Shown piece by piece: positions 10,315 to 20,238 of a stretch of 64,000 bases of DNA; the stretch's first letter is position 1; each line of letters opens with the position of its first letter. The translations under genes and the position numbers were made by a program. The notes below the pieces were generated by a model. That model was not told the DNA's origin, ran no database searches, and saw only the letters and a program-made list of their open reading frames with translations. This DNA comes from Mycosarcoma maydis (Eukaryota; Basidiomycota; Ustilaginomycetes; Ustilaginales). The DNA is taken from positions 1 to 64,000 of the forward strand of contig NC_026478.1 of NCBI RefSeq assembly GCF_000328475.2, written 5' to 3'.

Positions 10315-10910
10315 TATCAGCGGCGGTCCGCCACCGCGTGTTACAGGCTGAGCCAAATGTGAATGAAGAAGAAAAAATTGGTTCTGAATGCTTCTTGATA
10401 ACCAAATTACAGAGAGCGTTTCGCCAACGTGCTCGGCCGTGCCTCGGCTGTGACACACCCCGCACGTCGAAGCGACATTTTTAGCTTTCAAGTTTTGGAT
10501 GATTACCGGTGCTTGGTGCGCTTGAAGAGCTAAGCTATCGATTGCAAGCTGATCCGAGCAAAGATTGTGCACTGACAGACACGCCCTTGCCTCTCAGAAT
10601 GCCGATCTGACGTCCCGACCTTCGGTGCATAGCAAAGTGCTCGACTGTGACCCGTGAGCTATTTACTCACTTGAACCTTCTCCACATGTTCATCGAGCGA
10701 AGTATCGAGTTTGCTTCAGACCCACCGTCGTCCTGCACCCCTCTTCCACAACAATCAAGTTGCATAGATTCTACCTACTCTGTCACCGACAGTCTCCTCT
10801 AAAGCGTCGGCGCTTCCGACTCATTCGTTCTCAGCAGAGGTGCTTGCACGGACGCGCCTCCATCTTTGTCTCAGCGTCGACAGACCAAGTACAGTCGCAT
10901 ACATACGATC

Positions 10911-11939
10911 ATGACCGACGTTGCCTCTGGCTCAACCTTGATGCAGCGCGACGTTTCCTCCACCTCGTCGTCTCCCCTCAGCGCTGCGTCTTCTCCGTCC
11001 ATGGCAGCATCCGCACTCGCATCCGACACGCTTTCTGCCGTGGATGAGGTCTCGATGCCCGCTACGCCACCCGACGTTGCCGACATTGGTCGCGTGCATG
11101 TCGTAGATTCTGCAGCCGCATCTGCGGCTGCTTCCGCGAATAGCGCCAGTCCCATCAAGCGACCCGAGCTGTTCCTCTCCCTGTCACGCTCCAGCCGCCC
11201 CAAGCTGGTACTCTCACCTACCGACAAGCTACGCTTCTCCGAGCACATCCAAGAGAGCAAGAAACGGTTTGCCGATGACACCGCCTACCTACCCAAGTCG
11301 ACCAACATGGGCCTCAGTGATGTCGACGCTGCTGCTTTGCTGTCGGTCAACCCGTACAACTACGCGCGGCCCAACGCACTTGGCTGGGAGGACGATGACG
11401 TTGACGTCGACCGCGGACGCGCCCGCGCCATGGCCAAACCAGGCAAGACCGTCTTTATGAATGCTTTTCCCTGCATCTTCGTCTCGAATCTCTCCAATTC
11501 GGTCGCCTTCTATCAGAAGCTGATCGGCTTTTCGCTCGTGGGCAAGCCAGCATCACATCAAGCTGTGATGCGTCGTGGGCCCGCCGCTCGTCCGCCTCGA
11601 TCTGCGCAGCAGCAGTACTCGGCCATCCCCTCAGCGGCGGAAGAGCAGGGCGTGCGTATCGTGCTGCGCTACCTTCCTGCTGAATGGGGCGAGCTCAAAG
11701 CGGATGGCAATGGTCCCCCACAGCTGCTGATCGTGGTCAGCAACGTCGACGAGCTCTTCCAAGAGATTGTGGCCAAGCAGCAGCAATTCAAGCCCAACGG
11801 AAGAGAGTACTTCCCTGAAGTTTTCTGGGGCAAAGCGAAGCTGCTCGGCAAGCCACAGAACAAGCCCTGGGGCACTCGAGAGCTGCACGTGCTTGACCCG
11901 GATGCGAATAAGATCATCTTCTATCATGAGCTCAACTAA
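10911..11939 (+). CDS. VOC superfamily (glyoxalase-like) protein
   Basis: A 342-residue protein whose C-terminal half (about residues 175-340) reads as a vicinal-oxygen-chelate domain. It begins FPCIFVSNLSNSVAFYQKL, the usual opening strand and helix, and ends LHVLDPDANKIIFYHE, the usual closing strand with Glu as a likely metal ligand. Related domains occur in glyoxalase I, bleomycin-resistance proteins and extradiol dioxygenases, so the reaction is open. The N-terminal half is Ser/Ala-rich and low complexity. The frame is open upstream to a TTG at 10866, but the first ATG at 10911 is the better start. It is convergent with AFG1, 295 bp away. Confidence 0.75.
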   Translation: MTDVASGSTLMQRDVSSTSSSPLSAASSPSMAASALASDTLSAVDEVSMPATPPDVADIGRVHVVDSAAASAAASANSASPIKRPELFLSLSRSSRPKLVLSPTDKLRFSEHIQESKKRFADDTAYLPKSTNMGLSDVDAAALLSVNPYNYARPNALGWEDDDVDVDRGRARAMAKPGKTVFMNAFPCIFVSNLSNSVAFYQKLIGFSLVGKPASHQAVMRRGPAARPPRSAQQQYSAIPSAAEEQGVRIVLRYLPAEWGELKADGNGPPQLLIVVSNVDELFQEIVAKQQQFKPNGREYFPEVFWGKAKLLGKPQNKPWGTRELHVLDPDANKIIFYHELN

Positions 11940-12234
11940 CACTCAAGTCATTGGAGAGTCGGGCTTTCATCCATATACCCTGCCGGCTTTGCGCGAGCCG
12001 CCGCACCCCGTCGCTCTTCCTTTTCGCCCACCACCACTTTAGTCGTCATGTTGGTCGCTCTGTCTTCCGTTTCTTCTGTCACACTGTCTATTGTACTTGT
12101 ACTTCTCGGCTTAAAAGTTTGTCTTCACAATCCGTCTTTAGCTGCGGCCAATCTGTGTGAAGCTGTGTCTAGAGTATTGGTGTCGATTGCCTCATGTGGT
12201 TTAGTTTTCAACATGTTATACATGTCGAATAGCT

Positions 12235-13887
12235 CTAATACTCGGGAGGAGCCTCAGTTCCGGCAATGCTTGCAGTCTCAGCATACTGTCTGGAACCCAT
12301 CTCTGTGAGTCTCGAAATGACTCTTGCGAAAGCAAACAGCTCTTCATCACCGGTGAAAATGGGTGATCCTCCAAGATCGTCCATGGTCAATCCGAGATCG
12401 TCCATCAACGCCCTCATTTGGTCCGCTGTAGGTTTGGCATCGCCAGCGTCGCCACTGAAAATTTGCAGGATCGGTACTTCGCTCGAAGCAAGCAACTTGG
12501 TCTTACTCTCGTACGCTGCATCGATAAACGTGATGAACCTTCGTGCGAGATCTCGTTGGTTCAGCCCCATCTTGGGAATGTCGTCGATAAAGATGGTGGA
12601 AAAATTGTTGCAGATTTCGATGTAGTCGGCGGCCGAGCGGGGCCGTCCGCACAACTCATCAAAGGTGAATCGAGCCACTCGTTGTGTAGAGCGAGGAACC
12701 TGGAGCGTTCGTCCCCAAATCTTCAGCGGTCGCTTCTCCACCACCGGATCGTGCGGATCCGACGTCATCGCATCAAAGAGCTTGTCAAACTCTCGCGTGT
12801 TTGCATCATCCAACGGCGAAAAGTACACTTTGGACAGAGCGCGGGGAACTTTTCGATAATCAGTGCCAGAGTTGAGATCGGTAACGCCAAGACGAGATTT
12901 GAGCAGATCGATGCAGGGTAAGAAGGATTGTCGTTGAATCCCATTTTTGTAGAGCTCGTCAGGGTGTCGATTGGAAGTCATGACCATCACAACACCATAA
13001 GCAAGCATTCGTTCGAGTAGCCCGCGCAGGATCATGGCGTCGGCAATGTCGGTTACCTGGAATTCGTCGAAGCATAGGACGGAGTGATTGCGCGCCATCT
13101 CGCGGGCCACGGCTTCGATCGCGTCGCTTTCCTCTCCAGCGCTGGCCGCTCCCCCGGCAGAAGAAGCGGAAGAGGACGAGCCGGAGGACATCATCATGAC
13201 GATTCCCGAGGGTTTGTGTGTTTTCGACTTGTAAAAGTGAGCCCGCTTGTGCGCCTCGATCATGAATTGATGGAAATGAATCCGACGTTTGGAAGTGATG
13301 TTGCTGGGAAGCGTGTCATAAAACAAGTCCATGAGCATGCTCTTGCCAGTTCCAACATCACCATACAAATACAGACCCTTGGGAATCTCGTCGGAGATGG
13401 CAGGAACCTCCTGTGCATTCGCCCCTTTGCCGAATGGAAGCCAGGAGAACAAGCCTTTGGATGCTTCTAAGTGCTCTTCAGGATCTGGTACGTCAGCCTG
13501 CTTATAAGTCTTGAGTTGGTCGTGCAGCGATTGGAGTACCTTTATAATTTTGCGCTGGTGGGCGTCGTCGCGCAGCACGCCGGTTTGGACGAGTTGATCG
13601 TATCGCTGGATGGGGGTGGAAGCTTTGGTCTTGCTAGCGTGGGTGCCAGATTGCAAAGCAGACGAGTTGGACGCATAACGTCTAGCTATGATGCTTGTGG
13701 GGGGAGATCGGGTCGAAATTGGCATGGAAGAGCACGCTATACAGGCGGCGTGAATGCCAGGTGCCTGCCGTGTAGCTAGTGGTGAATGGCGTGACGAGGC
13801 AAGGGCAAGACGTCGACCACCCACCTGTCGCGCCGGTTGGGCGAGGCAAGGCAGCGATGTTCGGACGGAGCGGTGCACTGCGCTCAT
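12235..13887 (-). CDS. AFG1: AFG1-family mitochondrial AAA ATPase
   Basis: A 550-residue member of the AFG1/LACE1 ATPases, inner-mitochondrial-membrane proteins that help degrade unassembled respiratory subunits. The N-terminus is rich in Arg, Ser and Ala with few acids, as in a mitochondrial presequence (roughly residues 1-75). Walker A is GDVGTGKS at residues 176-183 and Walker B is LCFDEF at 271-276. The family phrases GLYLYGDVGTGKSMLMDLFY and FDEFQVTDIADAMIL are intact. A Ser/Ala/Gly-rich insert at about 234-253 is unusual for the family and probably forms a loop. The start is the first in-frame ATG. The length is a little above the roughly 500 residues usual for fungal homologues. Confidence 0.93.
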   Translation of the reverse strand: MSAVHRSVRTSLPCLAQPARQVGGRRLALASSRHSPLATRQAPGIHAACIACSSMPISTRSPPTSIIARRYASNSSALQSGTHASKTKASTPIQRYDQLVQTGVLRDDAHQRKIIKVLQSLHDQLKTYKQADVPDPEEHLEASKGLFSWLPFGKGANAQEVPAISDEIPKGLYLYGDVGTGKSMLMDLFYDTLPSNITSKRRIHFHQFMIEAHKRAHFYKSKTHKPSGIVMMMSSGSSSSASSAGGAASAGEESDAIEAVAREMARNHSVLCFDEFQVTDIADAMILRGLLERMLAYGVVMVMTSNRHPDELYKNGIQRQSFLPCIDLLKSRLGVTDLNSGTDYRKVPRALSKVYFSPLDDANTREFDKLFDAMTSDPHDPVVEKRPLKIWGRTLQVPRSTQRVARFTFDELCGRPRSAADYIEICNNFSTIFIDDIPKMGLNQRDLARRFITFIDAAYESKTKLLASSEVPILQIFSGDAGDAKPTADQMRALMDDLGLTMDDLGGSPIFTGDEELFAFARVISRLTEMGSRQYAETASIAGTEAPPEY

Positions 13888-14649
13888 CGTTGAGAGGCTG
13901 CCTATCTATCTCGAGGAACGCTGGACCGTGACGAGAAGAAAGTTGTGAGGTTGTAAGCGCGTCCATAAAATCGGGCAAAACCCGTCCGTGCGGCAAGCAC
14001 AAAGACGAATCACGAATAGAGCGAGATTGATTCGCTCACCTGTTCCTGCCTGTTCCGACCAACGGTTGAAGCCATGAGCCCAGAAGCTTGGAGTATGATT
14101 CTATTCACTGAGAAAGAGCTCCATGCGACAGAGTACTACAACGACCTTCGTTGCAAATTCAACAGGCTGATTACAATGCTCCTCATCGATGATCGAGATG
14201 AAGGGCCGCCGAAGAAGGTTTACAGACGGAATCAGTTGAGTCAAGTTGAGAGGCGTATCGGATCGCATTTCGTTTATACCAAACATACGGAATCGGCGAT
14301 CATACGTGTTGGACGCAATTCAGTTCTAAAATTTGGATCGACGCTGTACGAGGTAACAAGTTGGACAACTTGGCGGTGGGCAAGCACATAACACAGCGTA
14401 CATCGCAGCATGAAGCCGCAATTACGATTTCACACTCACGCACGACCACAGATGACCAAATTTGGCTGTTGGATCTTTCACCCAACTCCGCTCCATATAC
14501 GTATCCATCCGCTTCCTGCAGTCCTTTTGCGCTCACAACCACTACGTGACTACCACTTGATCCATCTTTTACGGTGCGCGACACGTATCAGCGACACGTA
14601 TCCAATGAACAAGTAGCCTCGCGCCTTGGCCAAGGCTTCTTGACTCAAG
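13888..14649. other. Divergent intergenic region
   Basis: This 762-bp stretch between divergent AFG1 and the UPF0658-like gene should hold both promoters. A 105-codon ATG frame at 14074-14391 has no recognisable features and I do not call it. Confidence 0.4.
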
Positions 14650-16605
14650 ATGAGCGTCTCACCGTTTCCTCCACGGGGCCCATCAAGGTCTGCTGTGGAA
14701 GATACTCGGGTGGTCCAAAGCCTATCGACGGCAGAAACGGCCTCCTACGATTCATACCCTGCTTCCGCTTCTCCTGCGCGGATGCAACATACCAAGAACG
14801 AGCCGTTCTCATCAGCAGCTGCCTATCGAAGTAGCATGTCACCGCCGCTGCCCCAGGCATCTTCGTCCTTCTCGCCCTCGTCTCACCCTGTTTCAAACGG
14901 TGCGATTGCTGCTGCTGGCTATGAACGCGCTCCGCTGGTGAAAAGTCCGCCGCCCGCATCAACGCTTGTGATTCAAGAACCAGTCCCTTCGCCCAGCCCT
15001 TCGCCTGCGCCCGCGGTCTCTACTGATGCCTCACATCGTAATGGCAAAGCAGGTGACGCCTTGTCTGCCAAATCCTCAAATAAACGTGACGGAACGGCTT
15101 CCATCTCGAAATCGAATCGCAGCAGCGGCGCCACCTCCTGGTTCTACGGTGGGCCCGACTCGTTCATTCGCGTCCCCTCGCGCATCGCCTTTCTCTACAT
15201 TCTCGCCAGCACCGTTGAAGCGGTCATCGTTATCACCCTTGTCGCCTTCATTTTTGCCCGTATCGTTACGCAAGTGGACAATCTTACCCAGGACCTCAAA
15301 ACCATCTCGGTCTATCTGGCGGTCTTTGTCTTTGGCTGCGTTTTCCAGGTGCTCATGTCGTGGGATGCGGTACGCTTGAAGAACACTTTGCAGCTTATCG
15401 GTGTTCTCATCTTCAACTTGGCACTTACCGTGACAGCGGCGATCGAGATTCGACAGGTGCGCGACGCATTGAATGCGCAAGATCGAGTGGCTGGTGGCTT
15501 CCCCTGCCCGGATGATCCGAATCGGTTGTGTAGAGCACAATCGCTGTTCCCATCGGTCGAGAGATACCTGATCGCTGTCACAGCCGTCTGCTTCTTGTTC
15601 GAGTTCTTACTCGCCTTCTTGACGTTCAAGCTGTGGAAGGAATTCGGTTGGGTCATCTACCAGAAGATTGGTGCCGATCTGAGGGTGCGGAGCATGTTTT
15701 TCTGGTACCAATTGTTCGTCGTCTTTCTCAAGTTTACCTTCTTCTTCGGCGTCGGCTTCACCGTGATCTACTTGATCTTGGTGGCTGAAACGATGGACTG
15801 GGAATACGGCGTTACCATCGCAGCTGTTCCTATCGCTATAGTTGCATTGTTTGCGGCTGGATTTGCAGCTCGGAGGGAATGGACAAGCTTGATGGTGCTC
15901 TCGTTGTTATTGATGGTGGCGGGCCTGACGTACTTTGTATACAAGGTCACGCAGGTTTGGCTGCCGGGAACGAGAGATGAGTACACTTACGTACATACGA
16001 CGATCACCTTCATTTCCGGGTTTGCGATCGCAAGCTTAGGATTGACCTTGTTGAATGGATGCGTCTGTCTCTTCAACTTCAACCAAGGGTTGAAGCCGGC
16101 ACATGATGCGATTGGCACATTTGGTGGCGTTCACAGGCAAAGGAAGAGTCGTGCTGGTGCATCGGGAGCAGCAACGGCAACAGGCAACGGGGATGCAGAG
16201 GCTGGTGTGTTGGATTTGGATGATGCGAATGAAATGGAGGCAGAAAAGTACGAGCATGCGTGGACGCCTCACGGAGCAGATCCACGTAGAGGAAGTAGGA
16301 CAATGCAAGGTCCAGTTTACGGCAGTTCACCTGGCGAGATGGTCTTCGCAGATCGCCGCACAAGTGGTGTGCAGCCATACGGCTTGCATTCGCCCACAAG
16401 GCCTATACCTGGCAGCACACCCGTGTATGCTCCTCAACCGATGGTCCCAGCTGCATTGCAATCAGGCAGCCCATCCCACTCTCCGCACCCTCCATCGCAG
16501 CAGTTCTATGCTCAACACCAGCAGCAACCGATGCCAGATCCCAATGCAGCCTTCTTGGATGCTCACCAACCCAGACCTACGGCTTCTCGAGTCTCGCTAG
16601 ATTAG
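14650..16605 (+). CDS. Eight-helix membrane protein, UPF0658 (Golgi) type
   Basis: A 651-residue multipass protein. Residues 1-175 are Ser/Pro/Ala-rich and probably cytosolic. Hydrophobic segments follow at about 180-205, 220-240, 245-265, 302-325, 350-375, 386-405, 413-435 and 452-478, and then a polar, Pro/Gln-rich tail to 651. The stretch IGADLRVRSMFFWYQLF followed by a Phe-rich helix and GVTIAAVPIAI resembles fungal UPF0658 Golgi apparatus membrane proteins. I make that match from memory, so it is moderate. No transport or enzyme motif can be seen. The gene is intronless with an ATG at 14650, and is convergent with the GDPD gene 600 bp away. Confidence 0.7.
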   Translation: MSVSPFPPRGPSRSAVEDTRVVQSLSTAETASYDSYPASASPARMQHTKNEPFSSAAAYRSSMSPPLPQASSSFSPSSHPVSNGAIAAAGYERAPLVKSPPPASTLVIQEPVPSPSPSPAPAVSTDASHRNGKAGDALSAKSSNKRDGTASISKSNRSSGATSWFYGGPDSFIRVPSRIAFLYILASTVEAVIVITLVAFIFARIVTQVDNLTQDLKTISVYLAVFVFGCVFQVLMSWDAVRLKNTLQLIGVLIFNLALTVTAAIEIRQVRDALNAQDRVAGGFPCPDDPNRLCRAQSLFPSVERYLIAVTAVCFLFEFLLAFLTFKLWKEFGWVIYQKIGADLRVRSMFFWYQLFVVFLKFTFFFGVGFTVIYLILVAETMDWEYGVTIAAVPIAIVALFAAGFAARREWTSLMVLSLLLMVAGLTYFVYKVTQVWLPGTRDEYTYVHTTITFISGFAIASLGLTLLNGCVCLFNFNQGLKPAHDAIGTFGGVHRQRKSRAGASGAATATGNGDAEAGVLDLDDANEMEAEKYEHAWTPHGADPRRGSRTMQGPVYGSSPGEMVFADRRTSGVQPYGLHSPTRPIPGSTPVYAPQPMVPAALQSGSPSHSPHPPSQQFYAQHQQQPMPDPNAAFLDAHQPRPTASRVSLD

Positions 16606-17203
16606 ATGATCGATTTGATACCCTGTAACTGCGTTCCTGTTCTTCGTTTCATGGCACCCTGTCAATCCAGTCTGTGTTGTCCAAGATACAGTACTAGGAA
16701 GCTGCACTGCCTAGTAGAATCGGTGTGGTTTTTTTCGGGAGCCAAGCGATGTGGAGAAAGCCGGAGAGCTAGTCTGTGAGTGTGTGATCTGTCAAGCAGC
16801 ATGAAGCTTGTCGATTCATCCGATGCAGCTGCTCGGACCCCGCGCTGAAGCACGCATCACGCAAGTTCTTTGCCAAATGGGCCAACAATGTCAATATTAG
16901 ACGAAACGATCTGTTGGACCAGATCGTGTCAAAAGAAAGAGGAGATGCGAGCATGCTGTGTAATGAGAAGGTCTAAAATGCTGTGAATCACGTTCGTGAT
17001 TCGTGATTGATATAGAGGAAAGTACGACGGAAAAAAATGTGACAATACCGAAGAAGCGAGCCTAAGAAAAAGTTCATGAGATATGCAAAGGACAAGAGGC
17101 GAGACGCTGCAGTTGAGATTGCTGCAGCGTGTGGAAGCATGATGTCAAGAAGAGGCAGGTCAGGGAGCGTCTAGTGTAGAGCATCAATGACAGAGGGAAT
17201 CGA
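16606..17203. other. Convergent 3' intergenic region
   Basis: No gene is seen. Heptamer-type copies (AATCACGTTCGTGATTCGTG) lie at about 16985-17004. Confidence 0.4.
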
Positions 17204-18719
17204 TCACGCGGCGGCGTTGACAGCAATGGGCGGCTGAGGGAAATTTGAGCCGAGGCCGCTCTTTTCCGAAATGTTGGACGAACCCATAGTTGAAACTGGG
17301 ATTGACGAAGCTGGCGCAATACCGCCGGTAGAAGCAGCAGCAGCAGATGTCGCAGCAACCTCTCTAAAGGGCGAGCCCGCCCGCTTTTCAATGTTGGCCA
17401 GCCATATGTTTTGCAATACAAATTGCGGCAAGGCGTAGTACCTCCAGGTGGCCCAACGGAAAAAGATGCCCACTTCGTCTTGACGAGTGGTAGCAAAGTC
17501 ATTCGTCATGTTCTTGCGCAAGTCCTGGAACAAGGCCGTCTTGTCGGTCAAGACAGCCTTAACGCCCCATCTTGTCGCTTCGATCATCTCGTCTTTACGG
17601 TTGACAGTCCAAACGTAGATATCCTTGCCGGCCTTTTGCGAGTCGGCGATGAACTGCTGTCCATCGGCACCGACCAGGCATGCAAAGTACATGGAGAAGC
17701 CGGTGCAATCTTTCCAAAAGTACTTGCGCGCAGCACGCGGGGAGGCGCCGATATGGATACGCTTCATCGAGGGCACATTGATAAGCGCAGATTCGAGGAA
17801 TTTGGGATGCCACAGACCGAGGATGAGACGCGGCGCAAGGTCGGTGTCAAAGTTGGGATACGATTCAACCACCTTGCGCATGAGCGGAAAGAGACGATCT
17901 GGGTCGTTGTCGGGCTTGATGTCGAGATTGAGCTTGACGTGCTTGTGTTCGGGACGCATGAGCAGATCACATACTTGAACAAAAGTGGGGATCTGCTGTG
18001 CGGGTTGCTTGAGGGTTCGAAGATGCTCGATGCCGTTGTCACCATAGTAGGCGCGCTCGTAAATGAGGCCCTTTCCATCGGTTGTCCTTTCGAGCGATGG
18101 GTCGTGGAACATGACAATGACGTCGTCGGTGGTGATGTGAACATCAGTTTCAAGACCTTCTGAGCCATCCAGGATCGCCTTTTCAAAGCTAGCGATGGTA
18201 TTTTCGGGAAAGGTTGCCGACGCGCCACGGTGGCCCCAGCACTCGGGCATGTCGGGACGAATGTCCATCTTGGCGGATCTGGTGATGGGACGCATCGTGG
18301 TAAGCGATGCGATACGGTTTGAGAAGATGACGGGATGCAGATGATGGTAGAGCAAATAGATGGAGGCTGCGATTAGTACCAGGATGACGAGAATATGTCT
18401 CTGCCTCGACTGGAGGGCAGAGAAGGGATGATGCGGACGAAGATGGCACGCGACAAGAACAAGGCGGGGCAGAAAAAGGAGCAAGATGCAGTGGCTTGTG
18501 GGTTGAGAGTGGTCAAGGCGCACGATTGTCGACCTTAGTAGCCAGATGCAACCTATTGCACTCACGGCCGAGGTTGAGTAGTGATGGTGAGGAAGGTGAC
18601 GAAGCAAGACAGGTAATACTTACCAAGACCTGAACAACACAGTTTGGACGAACCAAACAACAGGCAAATGCGTGACGAGTTAGAGTTGATGAGACGTTGG
18701 TGGGTAGTGTCACGCTCAT
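17204..18719 (-). CDS. Glycerophosphodiester phosphodiesterase
   Basis: A GDPD-family enzyme that splits glycerophosphodiesters to glycerol-3-phosphate and an alcohol. The domain opens WGHRGASATFPENT, with the catalytic HRGA, then GLETDVHITTDD and FHDPSLERTTDGKG, and later LNLDIKPD, the metal-binding pattern of the family. The 5' end is uncertain. The frame is open to a TTG at 18607, and the first ATG inside it is 18295, just before the domain. A hydrophobic segment (ILVILVLIAASIYLLY) lies in frame upstream of that ATG. A model with exon 1 at 18719-18624 and exon 2 at 18409-17204, joined by a GTAAGT donor and a pyrimidine-rich CAG acceptor, keeps this anchor, is in phase and gives 433 residues. 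The minimal alternative is 17204-18295. Confidence 0.85.
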
Positions 18720-20238
18720 ATCTTCGAGGGAACGTGACAGGTTTTGCCACGGAACGTGCTCACCTTGGTTGTGGGTCAGCCTTCGCGGCTTGCTGCCTCA
18801 GACTTTTCTTCTTCTCCACTCACAAATTTCACTACTCGTCTGTTTCAATTTTTAATTTTTTTTTAATCTTTGGAAAACACAAACAACCCTGTGGTTTGAA
18901 TGAGGCCTTTTCGCCCTTGCCATCATGCTTTAGGCAGGCAAGTCGCCTCGAGCGCCGCATCACACCATTTTGTTCCTTTCAAGGCAACTTTTCGACGCCT
19001 TTGGTACAAGTTTCGAAAACACGCAAGCGTCCAGTGATGCTAGCGACCTTGAACAAGCGTGAGTGAGTGGCGTGGTGCATCGAGAGCCAGCAAAGTGATT
19101 AGCTGCATGCAGGGTCAAAGGCAAAGTCAGCTGCACCATTTGGCGGCCCGACCGGCTTCGGCGCGACAGCCAGCCAGCCAGACACCCCGCGTTTGGCGAG
19201 CCTTGCTTTGACACAAACTTGAGGCTATAATACAGTATACACAGACCCGAACGAAACCAGAAGCGGGAACGCAATCGTGAATAAAGGTTAGCAATACTTT
19301 GTCCTGATTAGCCATGGTAAGTGACTTCACTGAAGTCGTGAGTGTGACTCTGACGCATAGCACGTCTAGACCTTAAGCTACCTCTTCATCGTTCCTAACC
19401 TCTAGCGCTGCTCTGCCACGGTGGGTCCAGCTGGTGAGCCGACAACGCGACCAGTTGCCTTCGTTTTGGAAATCGTGAATGCATGTCTGACGCAAACACT
19501 GAAATTTTGTTCCACACTGACAACATTCGTGATTTGTTGATTATTGCGTTACGCTGGCTCTGGTGTCTTGATGCAGATCCCGGCTCACCTCACGACTTAC
19601 GGATGACCCGCCGAGAACATCAAGTCACACAACTTTAAAATTTCGGGCACTGCACGCGTGTCAAAAAAAAAAACAATCAATCGGGAGCTGCTGTCAAGTG
19701 GATGATTTTGGGGCATCATGACACTCTTGAACCCTACGTGCATTTGTGTGACTCGTCTAGCGCTGCACCTGGTCCTTTCACTTTCTCGAGGTTGCTCCCA
19801 GCCGATCTGGCACGAGACACAGCGGAGTTCAGTAGCTCCAGCCCCACTGGCAAGCCTCGATGAAATTCACTGTGTCATGCCACGCTCGTCAAATCGTTTC
19901 TGTCCACGTTCTCCAGTTTGCTGATTTGCCCAAACGTGCCTCGATTTTCTAAGGTGTGACGTGGGGCTCTGGCCGTATGAATAGGCCCATCCCGGCCAAT
20001 TCCCGGTCACTCGTGACTCGTGACTTGTGACTCGTGACTTGCATGTTTAGTTTACAGCAAATGTTAGCTTCTGAACCACAAACAGACCGAAATGAAACGC
20101 GTGCCAGTGACCCGTGAGCCGTCATCGCGTTCCATATCGTCACAGTCACACGCTTTGCAAAGCAAGAACGGAATCGTGGATCATGAATGATGCCTTTGCA
20201 TTGACGGTCAGAAGTCTTTTCCCTCGTGTTCAATGTTT
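18720..20238. other. Intergenic region, no gene seen
   Basis: About 1.5 kb without a supportable gene. It holds heptamer copies near 19471-19485 and 19525-19538 and a tandem CGTGACT variant at about 20009-20040. Confidence 0.45.
20005..20042. repeat. Tandem CTCGTGA heptamer array
   Basis: Four to five units of (A)CTCGTGACT or ACTTGTGACT run in tandem with a period of about 7 bp. The unit shares the CGTGA core of the other heptamers in the window. Confidence 0.75.

Larger units (their letters stand above)
7474..10910. other. Long gene-free region with repeats and assembly gap
   Basis: About 3.4 kb hold no gene I can support. The stretch contains CT microsatellites near 8295-8345 and 8417-8430, a dense heptamer cluster at 8440-8660, one copy of the 55-bp dispersed repeat, a 100-N gap and an 856-bp sequence present on both sides of that gap. 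The right end should include the VOC gene promoter. Confidence 0.6.

Noticed and set aside
14074..14391. 105-codon ATG frame upstream of UPF0658-like gene
   Set aside because: No domain, signal or homology cue; more likely promoter DNA.
17411..18163. 250-codon plus-strand frame
   Set aside because: Antisense to the GDPD gene with no features of its own.
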